Shown piece after piece: positions 6,361 to 9,386 of a DNA stretch of 9,386 nt. The stretch lies in NCBI GenBank assembly GCA_012518745.1, contig JAAYRM010000207.1, forward strand, positions 1-9,386, given 5' to 3'. The notes beneath the pieces are model-generated. The model was not told the origin of the DNA. It searched no databases and saw only the letters and a program-made list of their open reading frames with translations. The position numbers were made by a program, and so were the translations under genes. Source of the DNA: Tissierellia bacterium (GTDB lineage Bacteria > Bacillota > Clostridia > Tissierellales > Tepidimicrobiaceae). Within the stretch, counting starts at the first letter, position 1; the number at the start of each line of letters is the position of its first letter.

Positions 6361-8811
6361 TTATATGCCGTTGCCTTCTGTATCAATACCCTTATACAAT
6401 TTTAAGCTACCATCTAGATATACATGTCCTTCAGATATAATATCTGTAAATACAGCCTCTTGTATATCTGATAAACTCTTGTTCAAAGTAATTTTCCATT
6501 CAATCTCATCATCAGTATAAGCTGAAGTTGAATCTCCTAAATCTGAACCCTTTTCAACAAATATATCATGATCATCATAGTCAACTTTGCCTATATAGGT
6601 TTTATTTAGATCTTTACCAGTAACTTCTGCTGTATTTTTATATTCCTCTTTAGAAATACCTTCTATATTAGTTTCAAATTTTACCAATACAGGTATATCT
6701 ATACCATCTTCAAAGGTTAAAGTGAAACCAGTTTCATTGCCATTTTCATCTTTATTTACCGTTAAGTTATAATCACTACTACTTATTTGATCCTCTTCAG
6801 TTACCTTAGCTATGGTTCCATCCTTCTTTAAGCTAAATTCATATACCTTCAGTGAATTTTCTTTATATACTTGGCCTTTACTTAATGTATCTACTATTTT
6901 AAATTCTTCCCCTTCTCCTATACGGTCTTGCCCCAATGCATTGGCATAGATTTTCCATGTTATGGTTCTTTCATCTCTATCTAACTCACCATCTTTTTTG
7001 CCACCATCATGAATCCATTTTTTTAAGGATTGATCCGCATCATCCGAAGTCTCTATGTCGTGTTCATCATATTTTGCATCTTCTGTTGTACCTTCAAATA
7101 ATGCCTTATTTTCATATTTTATATTCTTATTTAAAGTACCGCCTTTTTCTATGATAAGATCAGGATCAAATGAGGTTTTAAAATAAATCTCATATTTAGC
7201 CCTTTCTAATTCACCATTAAATTCAAGTACAAATCCATCTACACCATTATTGGTAACTTTATAATTCCATTCATCATCTCCATTCTCTTTTTCTTTCAGG
7301 GTCTCATTACCTTTCATAACCTTTAGACTATCCTTTATAAATACCATACTCTTAGCTGGCTTAAAGCTATCCGTTATAGTCAGTTCCGTTATCTTCTCCT
7401 TAATAGCATCTACCGTTATAACCCAACTCATAGTCTTTTCGTCATAATCTACGCCTTTATAATCTGTATCTCCTACCTCTTTATTAGCTACAGCCTTTTC
7501 ATATTTATTATTAACCGATTGTTTGCCTTCTGCTTCGTATTCCTCTAATATTGGATAATTACCTTCCCCACCTACCCCGGGCCCATCGCCTTCACCTAGC
7601 CAACCTACTAGATATGCATTATTTTCATATTTTGCATTATTATCTAGGTCTTCTATTTTAGTTCTATAGGTTATTGTATACTGCTCTTCTATATCCCCTA
7701 ATTCAATATAAAAACCCTTTTTATCAGTTAAATCTAAATCAACATTATCTAAATCAGATAAACTTTTTAAATCTTCAGGCTCTACATCTTCAAAACTTCC
7801 CTCACTTTTTCCCCGCTTTATCTTAACACTATCCTCTATTAAGGAATGTCCTTCACCTATGACATCTATAAACTTAGCATTCTTTATATTTAACCCAGCT
7901 TTATTTATTGTTACTGTCCATTCCATAACAGGAACATCATCATCATACCCTGTAACTTCCTCTCCGGATTTTTCTACAAGTCTATCCCAGGTTATTTCAA
8001 CATCAGCTTTCGAACTATCCAATGCCGCTTCTTCAGCATCTTGATCCTGTTTTCCCTTAAGTATAGCCTCATTCTTAAATGTATATTTTATATCGTTATT
8101 GCCATCAAGATATTCTTCCTTTATATTTCCATCATCAAGTAGGATAGTTTGATCTATATCTGTTATTACTATTATCCTGTAGGCTTGTTTTCCTATATCG
8201 TTAAGCTCTATTGGGAATTTAGCAGGATTATCGAAATCACCAGTAACTTCTTCCCCTTCCTCCCATTCCACACCTTCACTTTTTAGTTCATAAATTTTTA
8301 TGCTTTGTATATCAAGCCCTTCCGGGATTTCATCTTCAACTTTTACATTATAAAGGGTTGCCTGTGCTTTATTTATATCTATTTGCCAGGTAATTTGCTT
8401 TGAATTTTTATTATTATCACTACCCATACCAGTTTTTTCAATAAGTGTACCCCATTGGAAATCATCGATTTCCCAATCAGCTTCACCGTCAGTCCCATTT
8501 TCAGATTCTAGCTTCGCTTCATTTTTATAGCTATCCTCTTGTGACACTATATTAGTCTTAAACTTAATCCTATAAGCCTCTTCAATATCACCAAACTCTA
8601 CTTTCAAACCTTTGCCATCTTCATCATATTGAATCTTATCTTCCATATCAATTGGCTCTCCATCTTCGGTTAACTTCCCATCAATACCTACCTTAAGCCC
8701 ATAAATCTCTATACTTTCAGTATCAAGTGTTACACCATCAGGTAAGGTATCTGTTACCTCTGCTCCTTTCAGGCTTTCTAACTCTGCATTTACATCTATA
8801 ACCCAATTTAT
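6118..8811 (-). repeat. Six diverged stalk modules of about 140-165 residues
   Basis: Each module opens with a tryptophan motif: NWVIDVN, TWQIDIN, EWTVTIN, SWVITVD, TWKIYAN and EWKITLN. The tryptophan codons begin at 8805, 8388, 7920, 7425, 6957 and 6498. Each then shows a D-x-L/I/F strand, a SLKVY-like strand (ESIEIY, QSIKIY, DSLKVM, NSLKVY, GSLKLY), and an AYRI/YTIT/YEIYFKT-like strand followed by Y-x-N-x-A. The pattern resembles collagen-binding-type or isopeptide-forming adhesin domains. The exact family cannot be settled by eye. Confidence 0.75.
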
Positions 8812-9210
8812 GCTACCAGGATTTATCTTTTGATCTACGTTACCTGATTTCGAAATATCCTTAATATTATCACCACTAGGCTTTGCAATGATTGTGAGCT
8901 CCTTTTTCGCATCTCCAAATACAAGGGTCTGTTCTACATCATCTTCAAATTTTTCTTTTATAAATTTCATATTAAAGCCTACGGTTCCACTACGATTACT
9001 ACTCCCGACAAGCTGATCATTAAATACAACCTTTAAACAACAATCCTCAAAGGAATAGGTCCCCACTACAGTTTCCCCATCCTTTAAATCACCACCATCA
9101 ATAACCTTTTTTAATTGCTCAGGCAGCTTTATTTTTGACCAATCCCCCGTTTCTAATTTAAAATCGTCACTATCATCATCCAATTTCCAATCAAGTAATA
9201 TTTGTATCAC
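6361..9210 (-). CDS. N-terminal part of the broken LPXTG adhesin (stalk modules, no signal peptide)
   Basis: 949 residues from a GTG at 9210. The frame is open back to 9276, but no start with a Shine-Dalgarno site exists. Residues 1-130 resemble the N-terminal adhesion domain of Gram-positive wall proteins (LLDWKLDDDSD, WSKIKLPEQLK, GETVVGTYSF, GSSNRSGTVGFNMKF, QTLVFGD). Even the upstream residues YAISSNDKEIKDGDKIEIKD read like that domain's beginning. Five complete stalk modules and the first third of a sixth follow, and then TAA. The protein is strongly acidic and has almost no cysteine (C57, C58). A wall adhesin needs a signal peptide and a sorting signal. This piece has neither, so on its own it would stay in the cytoplasm, if it is made at all. 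Its base composition is AT-richer than the transport genes to the left. Confidence 0.7.
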   Translation of the reverse strand: MIQILLDWKLDDDSDDFKLETGDWSKIKLPEQLKKVIDGGDLKDGETVVGTYSFEDCCLKVVFNDQLVGSSNRSGTVGFNMKFIKEKFEDDVEQTLVFGDAKKELTIIAKPSGDNIKDISKSGNVDQKINPGSINWVIDVNAELESLKGAEVTDTLPDGVTLDTESIEIYGLKVGIDGKLTEDGEPIDMEDKIQYDEDGKGLKVEFGDIEEAYRIKFKTNIVSQEDSYKNEAKLESENGTDGEADWEIDDFQWGTLIEKTGMGSDNNKNSKQITWQIDINKAQATLYNVKVEDEIPEGLDIQSIKIYELKSEGVEWEEGEEVTGDFDNPAKFPIELNDIGKQAYRIIVITDIDQTILLDDGNIKEEYLDGNNDIKYTFKNEAILKGKQDQDAEEAALDSSKADVEITWDRLVEKSGEEVTGYDDDVPVMEWTVTINKAGLNIKNAKFIDVIGEGHSLIEDSVKIKRGKSEGSFEDVEPEDLKSLSDLDNVDLDLTDKKGFYIELGDIEEQYTITYRTKIEDLDNNAKYENNAYLVGWLGEGDGPGVGGEGNYPILEEYEAEGKQSVNNKYEKAVANKEVGDTDYKGVDYDEKTMSWVITVDAIKEKITELTITDSFKPAKSMVFIKDSLKVMKGNETLKEKENGDDEWNYKVTNNGVDGFVLEFNGELERAKYEIYFKTSFDPDLIIEKGGTLNKNIKYENKALFEGTTEDAKYDEHDIETSDDADQSLKKWIHDGGKKDGELDRDERTITWKIYANALGQDRIGEGEEFKIVDTLSKGQVYKENSLKVYEFSLKKDGTIAKVTEEDQISSSDYNLTVNKDENGNETGFTLTFEDGIDIPVLVKFETNIEGISKEEYKNTAEVTGKDLNKTYIGKVDYDDHDIFVEKGSDLGDSTSAYTDDEIEWKITLNKSLSDIQEAVFTDIISEGHVYLDGSLKLYKGIDTEGNGI

Positions 9211-9265
9211 TGTTTCATCTTTAATTTCAATCTTATCACCATCTTTAATTTCTTTATCATTTGAG

Positions 9266-9386
9266 GAAATTGCATATTAAACTTTTTTATAGATACAGTC
9301 CATATATAGTGCATGGATTATTTTTTGGGCACTACATGTGGTGCAACGTTGCAGTTTTGAGAACACATCTTGAATTATGCAATATC
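9266..9386. repeat. Palindromes and inverted repeat at the broken 5' end of the adhesin
   Basis: Beyond the adhesin frame no gene is recognisable up to the window edge. The segment is flanked by a 13-base inverted repeat matching at 11 positions (9266-9278 and 9374-9386, core ATTGCATA/TATGCAAT). Inside are GCACTACATGTGGTGC (9329-9344, palindromic with one G-T wobble pair) and the perfect palindrome TGCAACGTTGCA (9342-9353), overlapping by three bases. This could be the edge of a mobile element, a recombination site or chance. The window ends too soon to decide. Confidence 0.35.

Larger units (their letters stand above)
4480..9276 (-). pseudogene. Whole large LPXTG adhesin gene, broken by an in-frame stop and lacking its 5' end
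   Basis: The two open segments 9276-6361 and 6360-4480 lie in the same reading frame and are parted only by TAA at 6361-6363. Treating that codon as sense gives one protein of about 1598 residues with a continuous domain order: adhesion domain, six stalk modules, SpaA-like domain, four Cna B repeats and LPKTG anchor. The sixth module has normal length if the stop is read through, so a point substitution is the simplest cause. At the other end the frame starts directly after TAA at 9277-9279, inside the first domain and without a signal peptide. I infer a decaying gene. Programmed readthrough, a recombination cassette or an assembly error are alternatives. Confidence 0.7.

Noticed and set aside
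6361..6363. Stop-codon reassignment or selenocysteine-type recoding at the internal stop
   Set aside because: TAA ends folD, the CDF gene and the sortase gene here, and the known recoded amino acids use TGA or TAG. No stem-loop suited to recoding was evident.
4801..8044. Short plus-strand open frames within the adhesin region
   Set aside because: All are antisense to the continuous adhesin frame, without start signals or domain features.
4588..8811. CRISPR array or satellite repeat
   Set aside because: The repeats are coding, in phase, about 270-500 bases long and diverged. They are protein domains and not repeat-spacer units.
9336..9386. Plus-strand ATG frame open to the window edge (begins MWCNVAVL)
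   Set aside because: It is only 17 codons long, has no Shine-Dalgarno site and starts inside a palindrome, so it cannot be supported.

Overview
The window looks like a piece of chromosome from an anaerobic, low-to-medium GC Gram-positive bacterium (Bacillota, probably Clostridia or Tissierellia). The evidence is a sortase with an LPXTG-anchored surface protein, a tetrahydrofolate (THF) riboswitch upstream of an ECF-type folate S component, strong Shine-Dalgarno sites, and heavy use of ATA and AGG codons. TAA, TAG and TGA all end genes here, so the genetic code appears standard. No rRNA, tRNA, CRISPR array or recognisable transposase is present.

Left part (1-3750), small-molecule transport and one-carbon metabolism. 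On the minus strand lie folD (74-922) with its own promoter and terminator, and upstream of it a cation diffusion facilitator efflux gene (1034-1912). A formate/nitrite-family channel (2095-2877, plus) faces an ECF folate transporter S component (2953-3486, minus) across a bidirectional hairpin. The folate gene is preceded by a well-preserved THF riboswitch (about 3555-3653) and a leader that can mask its ribosome binding site. Formate channel, folate uptake and FolD all bear on the formate/THF pool. The FolD is unusual: the lysine needed for cyclohydrolase activity is replaced by isoleucine.

Right part (3750-9386), cell surface. A class A-like sortase (3790-4440, plus) converges on a very large LPXTG adhesin read on the minus strand (frame 9276 to 4480). 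The adhesin has a partial N-terminal adhesion domain, six stalk modules of about 140-165 residues, a SpaA-like domain, four Cna B repeats, LPKTG, a membrane anchor and a basic tail. It appears broken twice. A single in-frame TAA at 6361-6363 cuts the sixth stalk module, and the 5' end is missing: the frame closes at 9277-9279 with no signal peptide or ribosome binding site. The adhesin's N-terminal half is visibly AT-richer than the transport genes. The last 120 bases hold inverted repeats and palindromes that could mark a rearrangement or mobile-element boundary.

The strongest points for follow-up are the FolD active-site substitution beside a formate/folate uptake set, the riboswitch with a visible sequestering arm, and the split, headless adhesin next to an intact sortase.
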